From: JAKAJA01 sp037440125
GTDB taxonomy: Bacteria; Acidobacteriota; UBA4820; DSQY01
Length of the DNA: 33,710 bases
NCBI GenBank assembly: GCA_037440125.1
Contig: JBBIUU010000024.1
Coordinates: 1-33,710, forward strand
Direction: 5' to 3'
A program made the translations under genes and the position numbers. The notes under the pieces were generated by a model that was given only the letters and a program-made list of their open reading frames with translations, was not told the DNA's origin and searched no databases. Below, piece after piece: positions 15,673 through 23,537 of the stretch (within the stretch, counting starts at the first letter, position 1; each line of letters starts with the position of its first letter).

Positions 15673-18507
15673 ATGAAGAAGATCGTCGTCGCTCTCGCCG
15701 GAGTCTTCTTCGGAGGCATGGCGGCCTTCGCGGAAGAGGACGCGCTGCTCAGGATCGAGCGGAAGACCACGTCGGACAGGGCGTTCCTCATCGAGCAGGG
15801 CGTCCCCCTCGTGAAGGAGTCCGAGTCGGATTTCCTCGCCGTCGGAGATCCGGTCGGGCTGGCCGCGACGCTCTCTTCGATAGGCTACGACTACGCCGTG
15901 ATCGACGGCCGGGTCGACGGATGGGTCTATTCCGTCGCCACCCTCAGGAGCGGATTCCCCGATGCTGCGCAGCTCCTCACCGCGTGCGGCCAGGCCCTCT
16001 GGACCGAGGGGAGCTGGGTCCTCATCCGGTCCACCGGTTCTCTGCCGGAGGCTTGCCTGGAGTCCGACCGCTGGTTCATCCGCCCGCTCTCCATGACGCT
16101 GCTCTCGCCGCCCAAGCCGCCTCCGCCCGAATTCGCGGGGCTGCAGCTCGCCCCGCCGGGCCCCCTTGCGGCGAAGCCCATGGTCCAGAACATCGTCAAT
16201 TCGGTGACCTCGCAGCTCCTGACGTACTGTTGGGACGATGTCATCTCGTCCGCGACGACGCGGTACTCGAGCTCCGCGGGATGCACCGCGGCCACCGACG
16301 CGGTGTACAACGCTTTCTCGGGTCTCGGACTCTCGGCCGTCCGCCAGGCGCATACGTCGGGGCAGGCTCCCAACGTCATCGGCTCCCTCGTGGGGAAGAC
16401 GACGCCGCAGAACGTCTACATCATCATCGGGCACGTGGACGACATGCCCTCCTCGGGCGCTGCGCCCGGGGCCGACGACAACGCGAGCGGCACGGCGGCC
16501 GTGACCGCGGCGGCCCAGGCCATGGCCGGTTACGGATTCGCAAACACCGTGAAGTTCATCGCCGTCACGGGTGAGGAGCAGGGCCTGTACGGGAGCACCT
16601 ACTATGCCGCGGACGCCGCGGCGCGGCACGAGGGGATCCAGGGCGTCCTCAACGGGGACATGATCGCCTGGGCCGGTGACGGCCTCCCATCCACCGGCGA
16701 GGACCTGGACCTCGACTACAACACCTCCTCGCAGTGGCTCTCGGCGCTCTTCGCCCAGTGCGCCTCGGACTACGGCACGGGGCTCGCGGTGAAACAGCTC
16801 CTCTGCCCCTCGCTGGACGCCTCGGATCACGCGCCTTTCTGGGACAACGGGTTCTCGGCAGTCTGCGGCATCACGGACAACGAGGGCTACTGCGGCGCGC
16901 AGGGCAGCTACCCCTACTACCACACCTCCAGCGACAGCAAGGCGAACTGCGGCAATACGGCGTTCTTCCTCAAGGCCGTCAAGACCTACGTGGCCACCCT
17001 GTCCCACCTGGCGGACCCCCTCTGCGCCAAGCCCGGCGCGCCCGTCATCGGGAGCGCTTCGGTACCCGGAGACAACCAGATCACGCTGACGTGGTCCGCA
17101 GGAATCCCCGCCGGCGCCTCCTACAACGTGTACCGGGCCACCGGCGCCTGCCCCGGCGGGACCTACACGCTGGTCAAGGCGGGGCAGACGAGCTCGCCAT
17201 GGACCGATGCCACCGTCAGCGGAAACGTGACCTACTCGTACAAGGTGGCCTCGGTGGATGCGACGAACTACTGCGAATCAGGTCCATCCGGGTGCGCGAG
17301 CGCCAAGGCGACCGGCATCTGCACCGCGGCGCCGACCTTCTCCGGCGTCGGCTCGGTGACCTGTCCCAACAGCGATACGTGCACCCTCGCTGTTTCATGG
17401 GGCGCAGCGACGCCCCTGTGTTCCGGCCCGGTGACCTACAACGTTTACCGCAGCGACACCGCACCGTTCACGCCGGCAGAGGAGAATCGCATCGCCAGCG
17501 GCATCACGGTCACGATGTACACCGACATGGTCGGGCTCACGAGCGGCGCCCCTTATCACTACATCGTGAGGGCCGTGGACGCCTCGAACGGTGCCGAGGA
17601 CGCCAATTCGATCACCCGGAGCGCGATCCCGATGGGTGTCCTGACGTCTGGAACGTGGTCCGACGATGGCGGGGATACGGGGACGGCCAAGCTGGCGATA
17701 CAGTCGACCTGGACCAACGCCGCCTCGGGCGGCCATGCCGCGGCCAAGTGCTATGCGACGGGAAGTTACCCCTCGAATGCATGCGTCTCCGCCACCTCGC
17801 CGACGCTCGTTGTCGGCTCGGGCGGAGGCACCCTGGCCTTCTGGTCCAAGTACGACCTCGAGGGCGGCTGGGACAAGGGGCAGGTAGAGCTCTCGACCGA
17901 TGGCGGCGCAACCTTCAACCGGCTGCCGATCACGGCCTATCCCGCAAACTCGACGCGGACCGGCGATGCCTGCGGGTTCCCCTCGGGCACGACTTACTTC
18001 ACCGGCACGAACACGACCTATGCGTCCTTCACAGGGACGATTCCCGCGGGCGCCAGTAATCAAGTCCGCTGGCGCCTTTCCTCGGACACTTCCGTTGAGC
18101 AGACGGGGTGGTGGATCGACGACATCACGATCACCAACGTGCAGATACCCGGGCCTTGCACCACGGGGTCAGCGCTGCCGCCCGGCGAGGCGGCTCCGGG
18201 GAGCACGCTCTCGATGGCCCTCAGGTGGAGCGACCCCTCCACCCAGGTCTGGCCCCCGGTGTCCGGTGCCGCGGGGTACACTCTCTACCGGGGCACGCTC
18301 GCGGATCTCCCGAACCTGCTGACGGCCGGCGTGGAGAGCTGCACGCGGTATCGGGGCGCGGCGACGGGGGCCTCGGGATTGAGCGAGGATCCGTCCGGCG
18401 TCGCAGGCCGGCTCTTCTGGTACGTCGTGACCGCCTTCAACGCTTTCGGGGAGGGATCCGCCGGAGGGTCGCGGATCGTCAACTCCAGCGGGAATTGCGC
18501 GCCCTGA
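15673..18507 (+). CDS. Secreted M28-family metallopeptidase with FN3-like domains
   Basis: Exported zinc aminopeptidase-like protein of 944 residues. A signal peptide (1-20) and a propeptide-like region (to about 170) precede the peptidase domain, whose zinc ligands can be placed: H254 (IIGHVDD), D268 (GADDNASGTAAV), catalytic E301 and ligand E302 (TGEEQGLYGS), D329 (NGDMIAW) and H417 (YYHTSSD). FN3-like domains follow at about 455-545 and 550-650. A beta-sandwich like that of immune-inhibitor-A proteins (WSKYDLEGGWDKGQ, WWIDDITI) spans about 660-840, and a last FN3-like segment ends the protein. ATG 15673 with GGGGGGA is chosen over upstream in-frame codons because the signal peptide starts there. 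It probably degrades extracellular peptides. Confidence 0.9.
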   Translation: MKKIVVALAGVFFGGMAAFAEEDALLRIERKTTSDRAFLIEQGVPLVKESESDFLAVGDPVGLAATLSSIGYDYAVIDGRVDGWVYSVATLRSGFPDAAQLLTACGQALWTEGSWVLIRSTGSLPEACLESDRWFIRPLSMTLLSPPKPPPPEFAGLQLAPPGPLAAKPMVQNIVNSVTSQLLTYCWDDVISSATTRYSSSAGCTAATDAVYNAFSGLGLSAVRQAHTSGQAPNVIGSLVGKTTPQNVYIIIGHVDDMPSSGAAPGADDNASGTAAVTAAAQAMAGYGFANTVKFIAVTGEEQGLYGSTYYAADAAARHEGIQGVLNGDMIAWAGDGLPSTGEDLDLDYNTSSQWLSALFAQCASDYGTGLAVKQLLCPSLDASDHAPFWDNGFSAVCGITDNEGYCGAQGSYPYYHTSSDSKANCGNTAFFLKAVKTYVATLSHLADPLCAKPGAPVIGSASVPGDNQITLTWSAGIPAGASYNVYRATGACPGGTYTLVKAGQTSSPWTDATVSGNVTYSYKVASVDATNYCESGPSGCASAKATGICTAAPTFSGVGSVTCPNSDTCTLAVSWGAATPLCSGPVTYNVYRSDTAPFTPAEENRIASGITVTMYTDMVGLTSGAPYHYIVRAVDASNGAEDANSITRSAIPMGVLTSGTWSDDGGDTGTAKLAIQSTWTNAASGGHAAAKCYATGSYPSNACVSATSPTLVVGSGGGTLAFWSKYDLEGGWDKGQVELSTDGGATFNRLPITAYPANSTRTGDACGFPSGTTYFTGTNTTYASFTGTIPAGASNQVRWRLSSDTSVEQTGWWIDDITITNVQIPGPCTTGSALPPGEAAPGSTLSMALRWSDPSTQVWPPVSGAAGYTLYRGTLADLPNLLTAGVESCTRYRGAATGASGLSEDPSGVAGRLFWYVVTAFNAFGEGSAGGSRIVNSSGNCAP

Positions 18508-18575
18508 CAGAAGCGAAGGCGTTCGGAACGGGGAGGCCGGTGAACGGCCCGAGGTGGAGCAGCCTCAGAGCAGCC

Positions 18576-19925
18576 TCAGCCTCCCGAGGCCACCTCTCGG
18601 CAGAAGAGGTTCTGGTGCTCGGCCTCGATGGGGCAACCTCCACCACATAACGAGAGGTGTTCGCAGGCCTCGCAGGCGTCGAGGGGGAGCTGGGGCTTCC
18701 GGAGCTTTTCGCAGAGGGGGTGGCGCCAGATCTTCTCCCACGGGTCGTTGAGGAGGTTCCCCACGCCAACGTAGTAGGACTGGCAGGGGATGACGGTGCC
18801 GTCGGGCTCCACCGCCATGCTGATGCGCGCCGCCGTGCACTGCTTGACGCCGAGGCCCATCTCCACGGGGTTCAACTCGCAGTAACGGGTGGGCGTGTAC
18901 CACACGAGGCGGAGGTTGCGCGCCCGGGCCCTCGCCGCGATGCGGTCCAGGACGGGGATGACCTCCTGAGCGGTGAGCTCCACGCCGCTCGCCTTGCCCT
19001 TCCCGGAGTAGATCATCCCGTTCACGGCGAAGGAGGGGAGCCCCTCGTCGGCTACCAGGTCCACGAGGGCTTCCGCGTCTTCGGCGTTGAGCTTGGTGAG
19101 GGTGGTGTTGGTGAGCGTGTAGAGGCCCGCGTCGCGCGCCGCGCGGAGGCCCGCGAGGGTCTCCGCGAAGCTTTCGGAGCGCGTCATCAGGTTGTGGATC
19201 GACGGGTCGGCGGACTCGAGCGTGATCTGGACGTGATCCAGCCCCGCCTCGCGCAACCGCCGGGTGTAGTCCTCCTGGGCGAGGCGCCGGCCGTTCGTGT
19301 TCAGGCCCGTGACGAGCCCGAGCTCCTCCGCGTAGGCCACGAGGTCGGGGAGGTCGTCGCGGAGGGTCGGCTCGCCGCCCGTGAAGACGACGTGCGGGAT
19401 GCCTGCTCCGTGCAGCGCGTCGAGGACCCGGCGCCACGAGGCGGTGTCCAGCTCCTCCACCTGACGGCCCTCCTCGTTGTAGCAGTGGGAGCACCGGTTC
19501 TGGCAGCGGTACGTGAGGGCTAGGTCCATCCGCAGGGGCGCCGTGAGGTCCGGCGAGTAGGGCTCGATCAGGTCTACGCCGAGGTCCGTGAGGGGGCACA
19601 CCTGGTCCGTCGCCGAGAGCGTCCTGACCGCGGTGAGCGTGCGCGCCAGATCGGCGGCGAGGACTTCCCGGTCCACGCCCCGGTACCGCTTCATCATGGC
19701 GTCGAGGGTCTCGTGCTCGGAGAGCCCGTCGAGGAGGTGCTTCACCATCTCGGCGGCGGTGGGGTTGAGGTGGAGGATGCGGCTCGCGTCGAGCGTGAGC
19801 ACGCCGTCGTGCGAGGGGTTCACCCGCAGGTGAGCCCGGTGCGCCCTGCCGTCCACCTCCACCGCGCCCGAGTAGAGCCCCGGCACCACCGGCTTCGCCC
19901 TCTTGAACCAGTCTTTGACCTTCAT
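18576..19925 (-). CDS. Radical SAM/SPASM enzyme with N-terminal PqqD-like domain, putative peptide maturase
   Basis: Protein of 449 residues. Residues about 20-105 look like PqqD (LTLDASRILHLNPTAAEMV, DREVLAADLARTL), the peptide-recognition fold found in RiPP systems. The radical SAM core has the cluster cysteines C141, C145 and C148 in CQNRCSHCYNE, and the GGEP motif at 183-186. The SPASM domain has C363, C381, then C418-x2-C421-x5-C427-x3-C431 and C442, enough for auxiliary iron-sulphur clusters. This architecture is that of PqqE-like and sactipeptide-type maturases. It is the last gene of a three-gene minus-strand cluster, 40 bases after a gene whose product ends in a Cys-Ala repeat, its likely substrate (inference). 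GGAG within the preceding repeat may be its ribosome binding site. Confidence 0.88.
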   Translation of the reverse strand: MKVKDWFKRAKPVVPGLYSGAVEVDGRAHRAHLRVNPSHDGVLTLDASRILHLNPTAAEMVKHLLDGLSEHETLDAMMKRYRGVDREVLAADLARTLTAVRTLSATDQVCPLTDLGVDLIEPYSPDLTAPLRMDLALTYRCQNRCSHCYNEEGRQVEELDTASWRRVLDALHGAGIPHVVFTGGEPTLRDDLPDLVAYAEELGLVTGLNTNGRRLAQEDYTRRLREAGLDHVQITLESADPSIHNLMTRSESFAETLAGLRAARDAGLYTLTNTTLTKLNAEDAEALVDLVADEGLPSFAVNGMIYSGKGKASGVELTAQEVIPVLDRIAARARARNLRLVWYTPTRYCELNPVEMGLGVKQCTAARISMAVEPDGTVIPCQSYYVGVGNLLNDPWEKIWRHPLCEKLRKPQLPLDACEACEHLSLCGGGCPIEAEHQNLFCREVASGG

Positions 19926-19929
19926 TTCT

Positions 19930-19961
19930 CCAGCTCCCCAGCTCTTCGGCTCTCCAGCTCG
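19930..19961. repeat. Four 8-bp units, CCAGCTCY type, before the radical SAM gene
   Basis: Units CCAGCTCC, CCAGCTCT, TCGGCTCT and CCAGCTCG run head to tail and fill the 40-base gap. Read on the coding (minus) strand they give GAGCTGGA-like units ending in CTGGAGAAATG, so the last unit supplies the purine-rich ribosome binding site of the radical SAM gene. The same unit recurs at 31470-31593 and 33680-33710. Confidence 0.8.
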
Positions 19962-19965
19962 GCCT

Positions 19966-21513
19966 TCACCGTCCGCCTCCCGCGCAGGCGCAGGCGCACC
20001 CGGCGCACGCGCAGGCGCACGCGCAGCCGCCGCCCGAGTGGCCCCCGCCCGAGGAGATGGGGACGGGGTTCGTCTGCTGCGTGACCGCGGTGGCGAGCCC
20101 CGGCACGGAGTTGACGAGGTCGTGGCCGAAGCTCTCCAGGCCCGACACGATCGTGTTGGCGCCCGAGACGGCGCCCGGCACGCCGCCCCCGCCCGAGACG
20201 GGGCCGCCGCCCGCCTGGCCGGTCCCCCAGACCGTGCCCCACCATAGGGGCGTGGGCATGGGGTTGGCGCCGTAGCGCTTTGCGGCGGTCGCGCCGAAGG
20301 CCTCGTCGAGGAGGAGCCATTCGAAGGCCTGGCTGTAGTCCTCCGAGCCCACCTGGTCCCAGGCCTTGGCCATGATCTCCTTGTAGTAGGCGATGCTCTT
20401 CGCCCGGCTGAAGCCTTTCATCTTCTCCTGGACCCGCTTGATGAGGTCGGTCATGATGCGGACCGCCTCTTTTTGGTCGATCCTGCCGTCGTCCTGCACG
20501 GCCTTGGCGAACTCCGCCTCGTAGCTGAACCGATGCGCTTCTCCGGAGAGCACCTCGAGCTTCAGCGGGCTCCGGGCGGTCACCTTGAGCAGGTTCTTCC
20601 GGATCATGCCGAAGAGCAGGAGGGCCATGACCTTGTCCACGGGGCGCTGCATGAGGACCGCCACCTCGGGGACCGTGAGCCCCCGGCGGACCTCCGTGCC
20701 CTCGATCCCGACCGACGGCGGCAGGTACTGCAGGCGACGCTTCCGGCTCTGGATGATGCCGAAGATGAAGAAGCCGAAGAAGCACAGCGGGCAGAAGCAG
20801 CCCAGGGAGTTCTGGAGGAGGCCGAAGAACGCCGCGGCGATCTTCTCGCCCACGCCCGGCCCCTTCGGTTTCTCCGCGAGGCGCTCCATGACGCGCTTGG
20901 GGAAGGATGCGCCGAAGGTGTACTGGCGCGAGGGCGAGGCCTGCGGGACCTCCCAGACGTAGTGCACGCGGCCGCCCTCGACCCGGGCGCTGGTGAACTG
21001 GAGGTCGTGGTAGCGGGGCTCCTCGGGAGCCACGCCCTCGGGGAGGACGAACTCGCAGGCGAGGTGCGTGATGCCGCTCGTGTACTCGGCCCCGTACCAC
21101 GTGGGGCTGAAGACGAAGCTGGCGTACTGCGGATCCTTGTCGTCGGGGAAGATGCGCTCCTTGAGGCGCGCGGTGAGGCGCAGCGTCCCCGTCTTGCCGG
21201 CGGCGATGGCACGGTCCTCCGCGTGGACCTCGACGCCGTAGTCGACCGCCGTGGAGGGCCTGATATCCGTGACCGGCTGCCCATCGAGCTCGGCCTTCAC
21301 CTCGTCCATGTCGTAGTTGTTGTCGGGGAAGCCCACGTCGATGACGTCGATGGGCTGACCCTCGTTCGCGAAGACGATGGTGTACTCCAGGGACACGGAG
21401 GCGTCCTTGTTGACCGTGACCACGCAGCGGTTCTGGGGAACCTGGAACTTGTACTCGGCGTGGACGGCCAGCCCGGCGGCGAGCGCGAGGCACGCGAGGA
21501 AGAGTCTCTTCAT
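19966..21513 (-). CDS. DUF2207-like membrane protein with C-terminal Cys-Ala repeat tail
   Basis: Membrane protein of 515 residues. It has a signal peptide (1-19), an extracytoplasmic beta-rich domain (about 20-215), one membrane segment (about 226-254) followed by SRKRR, and a cytoplasmic half with a winged-helix-like stretch (LTVPEVAVLMQRPVDKVMALL, split at about 279-299) and a helical region. A Gly-rich linker leads to the tail, where seven cysteines (497, 499, 501, 503, 506, 508, 510) alternate with alanine and the protein ends GGGR. The overall plan resembles DUF2207 proteins. By the positive-inside rule the tail is cytosolic, within reach of the radical SAM enzyme encoded next. Three more cysteines (C239, C241, C244) lie in the membrane segment. 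ATG 21513 lacks a strong ribosome binding site. Confidence 0.8.
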   Translation of the reverse strand: MKRLFLACLALAAGLAVHAEYKFQVPQNRCVVTVNKDASVSLEYTIVFANEGQPIDVIDVGFPDNNYDMDEVKAELDGQPVTDIRPSTAVDYGVEVHAEDRAIAAGKTGTLRLTARLKERIFPDDKDPQYASFVFSPTWYGAEYTSGITHLACEFVLPEGVAPEEPRYHDLQFTSARVEGGRVHYVWEVPQASPSRQYTFGASFPKRVMERLAEKPKGPGVGEKIAAAFFGLLQNSLGCFCPLCFFGFFIFGIIQSRKRRLQYLPPSVGIEGTEVRRGLTVPEVAVLMQRPVDKVMALLLFGMIRKNLLKVTARSPLKLEVLSGEAHRFSYEAEFAKAVQDDGRIDQKEAVRIMTDLIKRVQEKMKGFSRAKSIAYYKEIMAKAWDQVGSEDYSQAFEWLLLDEAFGATAAKRYGANPMPTPLWWGTVWGTGQAGGGPVSGGGGVPGAVSGANTIVSGLESFGHDLVNSVPGLATAVTQQTNPVPISSGGGHSGGGCACACACAGCACACAGGGR

Positions 21514-21597
21514 GGAGGAACCCCCAGAGATCTAGTATTCGCCAGACCTAGAGAAAAAACTCTCCGAGGTCGGCTCCCACCCTCCGCCCCCCGGCTT

Positions 21598-21984
21598 TCA
21601 CCACTTCGGTTCCTCTTGGAGGAGGAAGGAGCCCTTGCAGTAGCCGCACGTCAGGGTAAGCGTCCCCTCCGGGTTCAGGGTGGCGGTGGAGGCGTCCACT
21701 TGGCCGCCGCAGTGCGGGCACACGATGGGCTTGAGGCTGAGCTGGCCCGGCACGCCCTGGCCCCCCGGCAGGGTATCGCCCTCTCCGGCCGGAGCCGCGC
21801 TCCGCCCGCGGGGCCACCATGCGAGCGCCACGAGCACGAACCCCGCGACCGCCAGGAGCGCCCCCACGACGACCCGGGGCAACACCTTGTGCTGGGCGAT
21901 CGCGTCGGGGTGTATGGCCGCGAGGATGAACAGCCCTCCGAGACACCAGAGGAACACGGAGACGAGCGTGGCCAATATCTTCAT
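21598..21984 (-). CDS. Small membrane protein with C-terminal zinc ribbon
   Basis: Protein of 128 residues with two membrane helices (about 3-24 and 36-57), a Gly/Pro-rich linker and a four-cysteine zinc ribbon: C89-x2-C92 (VCPHCGG) and C113-x2-C116 (TCGYCKG). No family function is known to me. It heads the three-gene cluster with the Cys-Ala tail protein and the radical SAM enzyme, 84 bases before the former. No Shine-Dalgarno sequence lies near the ATG. TTGCAC and TAGCAT, 17 bases apart, lie so close upstream that a nearly leaderless message is possible (weak). Confidence 0.7.
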   Translation of the reverse strand: MKILATLVSVFLWCLGGLFILAAIHPDAIAQHKVLPRVVVGALLAVAGFVLVALAWWPRGRSAAPAGEGDTLPGGQGVPGQLSLKPIVCPHCGGQVDASTATLNPEGTLTLTCGYCKGSFLLQEEPKW

Positions 21985-22072
21985 GGAATCATGCTAATCC
22001 GTCCCCTCCCGGGGTGCAAGGCGGGATGATAAACGCCGGACGACCCATGCCGGCGACCAGAGCGCAGACCGC

Positions 22073-22117
22073 AAAACTGTAAAGCTTTACAGTTTTTTCT
22101 GTAAGGTACTGTAAGGT
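22073..22117. promoter_or_regulatory. Palindrome and repeated half-sites, probable operator or enhancer
   Basis: A perfect 24-bp palindrome lies at 22073-22096, each half being AAAACTGTAAAG. Two further copies of the half-site core, CTGTAAGGT, lie at 22099-22107 and 22109-22117, 10 bases apart, which puts them on one face of the helix. The cluster is about 90-130 bases upstream of the small zinc-ribbon gene and just downstream of the sigma-54 activator gene, a typical distance for NtrC-type enhancer sites. The palindrome is followed by TT and could alternatively act as a weak A/T-rich terminator. I found no convincing -24/-12 sigma-54 promoter between it and the gene. Confidence 0.6.
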
Positions 22118-22136
22118 TATTACGCTCTCGCTTGGC

Positions 22137-23537
22137 TCACGAGCCATCGTTCGGGGCGGGGGAAGCCTCGATGCGTTGCGGGTCAATCTGAAACTTCTTC
22201 ATCTTGGCGTAGAGCGTCGGCCTCGAGATGCCGAGCACGTGGGCGGCCTTGGAGACGTTGCCGTTCGAGGAGGCCAGGGCCCGCACCACGTTCTCGCGGT
22301 TGAGGTGCGCGGAGTGTCCATCGGCAAGGACCTCGCGGCCTGGCCCCGGGGGGGCCTGGTTCCCCAGGAGGCCCCGCGTCAGGTCCGGGGTGAGCCACTC
22401 CCCGGGCGGGCAGAAGATGACCGCGCGCTGGCAGAAGTTCTCCAGCTGGCGCACGTTGCCCGGCCAGGGTTCCCTGCGCAGGATCTCCATCGTCTCGGCC
22501 GCCACCCGCGGCGGTTCGCGCCCCGACTCGGCGGAGTACCTCTCGAGGAAGCCCGGGATGAGAACCTGCAGGTCCCCGGGGCGGTGCCGGAGGGCCGGCA
22601 GGGTGAGCTCCACGACGCCGATCCGGTAGTAGAGATCCTCCCGGAAGGCCCGCTCGGAAATCATGGCGCCCAGGTCCCTGTTGCTCGCGAAGACGTAGCG
22701 CACGTCGGCGGTGCGGCTCTTCGAGTCGCCGAGGCGCTGGAAGGACTTGTCCTGCAGGACCCTCAGCACCTTGGACTGGACGGGCAGGCTCATGTCGCCC
22801 ACCTCGTCCATGAAGAGCGACCCCCCCGTGGCCGATTCGAGGCGACCGGGCATGGCGATCACGGCCCCCGTGAAGGCGCCCTTCTCGTACCCGAAGAGCA
22901 TGGCCTCCACGAGACTCTCGGGCATGGCCGCACTGTTGACCACCTCAAAGGGCCCCCCGGAGCGCCGGGAGTGCGCGTGGATGTAACGCGCCAGGAGCTC
23001 TTTGCCCGTGCCGCTCTCGCCCTGGATCAGGACCGCCGCGTCGGTGTCGGCGGCGGCCTTGGCATGCGCGAGGACGGCCTCGGTGGCGGGGTCCTGGGTG
23101 AGGAAGATGTCGCGCGCCGGGGGGGGCAGCCTCGTCCTGGCCCGCTCGCCGAGGACGCGCGACACCACGTCCCGCAGGGCATCGGGCGAGAAGGGCTTGC
23201 TGAGGTAGTAATCGGCGCCCAGGCGCATGATCTCCACCGCCTGCTCGACGCTGGCGTAGGCCGTCATGAGGATGACGGGCACCTTGGAGTGGAGGCGGCG
23301 GCAGTGGGCGAGGAGCGAGATGCCGTCGATGTCCGGCATCCGGATGTCGAGGAGGAAGAGGCCGAAGGGGGCCTCGGAGATGCGCCGGAGGGCCGTCACC
23401 GGGTCGGCCTGGAGCTCGACCTCGTAGCCGTCCACGCGCGACAGCGCCTTGGAAATCGTGACCAGCAGGTCCCGGTTGTCGTCGACGACCAGGATCCTAG
23501 TCGGCGGCAGGTAGCCGGAGTAGGAATCGGCAGCCAT
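22137..23537 (-). CDS. Sigma-54-dependent response regulator, NtrC family
   Basis: Transcription activator of 466 residues in three domains. The receiver (about 12-130) has D19/D20, phospho-acceptor D64 in LLDIRMPD, and K114 in SKPF. The AAA+ domain (about 145-380) has Walker A GESGTGKE (173-180), the sigma-54 contact loop GAFTGA (220-225) and Walker B LFMDEVGD. The C-terminal Fis-type helix-turn-helix is NGNVSKAAHVLGISRPTLYAKMKKF. ATG 23535-23537 with GAGGAGGG upstream is preferred to an in-frame extension to 23792 that lies inside the kinase gene. Its start overlaps the kinase's 3' end by 41 bases, suggesting translational coupling. Target genes are not proven; the adjoining palindrome cluster is a candidate site. 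Confidence 0.92.
   Translation of the reverse strand: MAADSYSGYLPPTRILVVDDNRDLLVTISKALSRVDGYEVELQADPVTALRRISEAPFGLFLLDIRMPDIDGISLLAHCRRLHSKVPVILMTAYASVEQAVEIMRLGADYYLSKPFSPDALRDVVSRVLGERARTRLPPPARDIFLTQDPATEAVLAHAKAAADTDAAVLIQGESGTGKELLARYIHAHSRRSGGPFEVVNSAAMPESLVEAMLFGYEKGAFTGAVIAMPGRLESATGGSLFMDEVGDMSLPVQSKVLRVLQDKSFQRLGDSKSRTADVRYVFASNRDLGAMISERAFREDLYYRIGVVELTLPALRHRPGDLQVLIPGFLERYSAESGREPPRVAAETMEILRREPWPGNVRQLENFCQRAVIFCPPGEWLTPDLTRGLLGNQAPPGPGREVLADGHSAHLNRENVVRALASSNGNVSKAAHVLGISRPTLYAKMKKFQIDPQRIEASPAPNDGS

Noticed and set aside
15415..17007. In-frame upstream extension of the methyltransferase gene to 776 residues
   Set aside because: The extra part is antisense to the M28 peptidase gene, has no recognisable domain, and a good start with GGAGG exists at 15414.
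18576..19925. Assignment as PqqE (PQQ biosynthesis)
   Set aside because: No pqqA, pqqB or pqqC gene is nearby, and the PqqD-like part is fused at the N-terminus; only the general architecture is shared.
21985..22072. Sigma-54 promoter for the radical SAM cluster
   Set aside because: I looked for GG-N10-GC with TGGCA/TTGC context on the minus strand and found no acceptable match; the enhancer idea therefore lacks its partner promoter.
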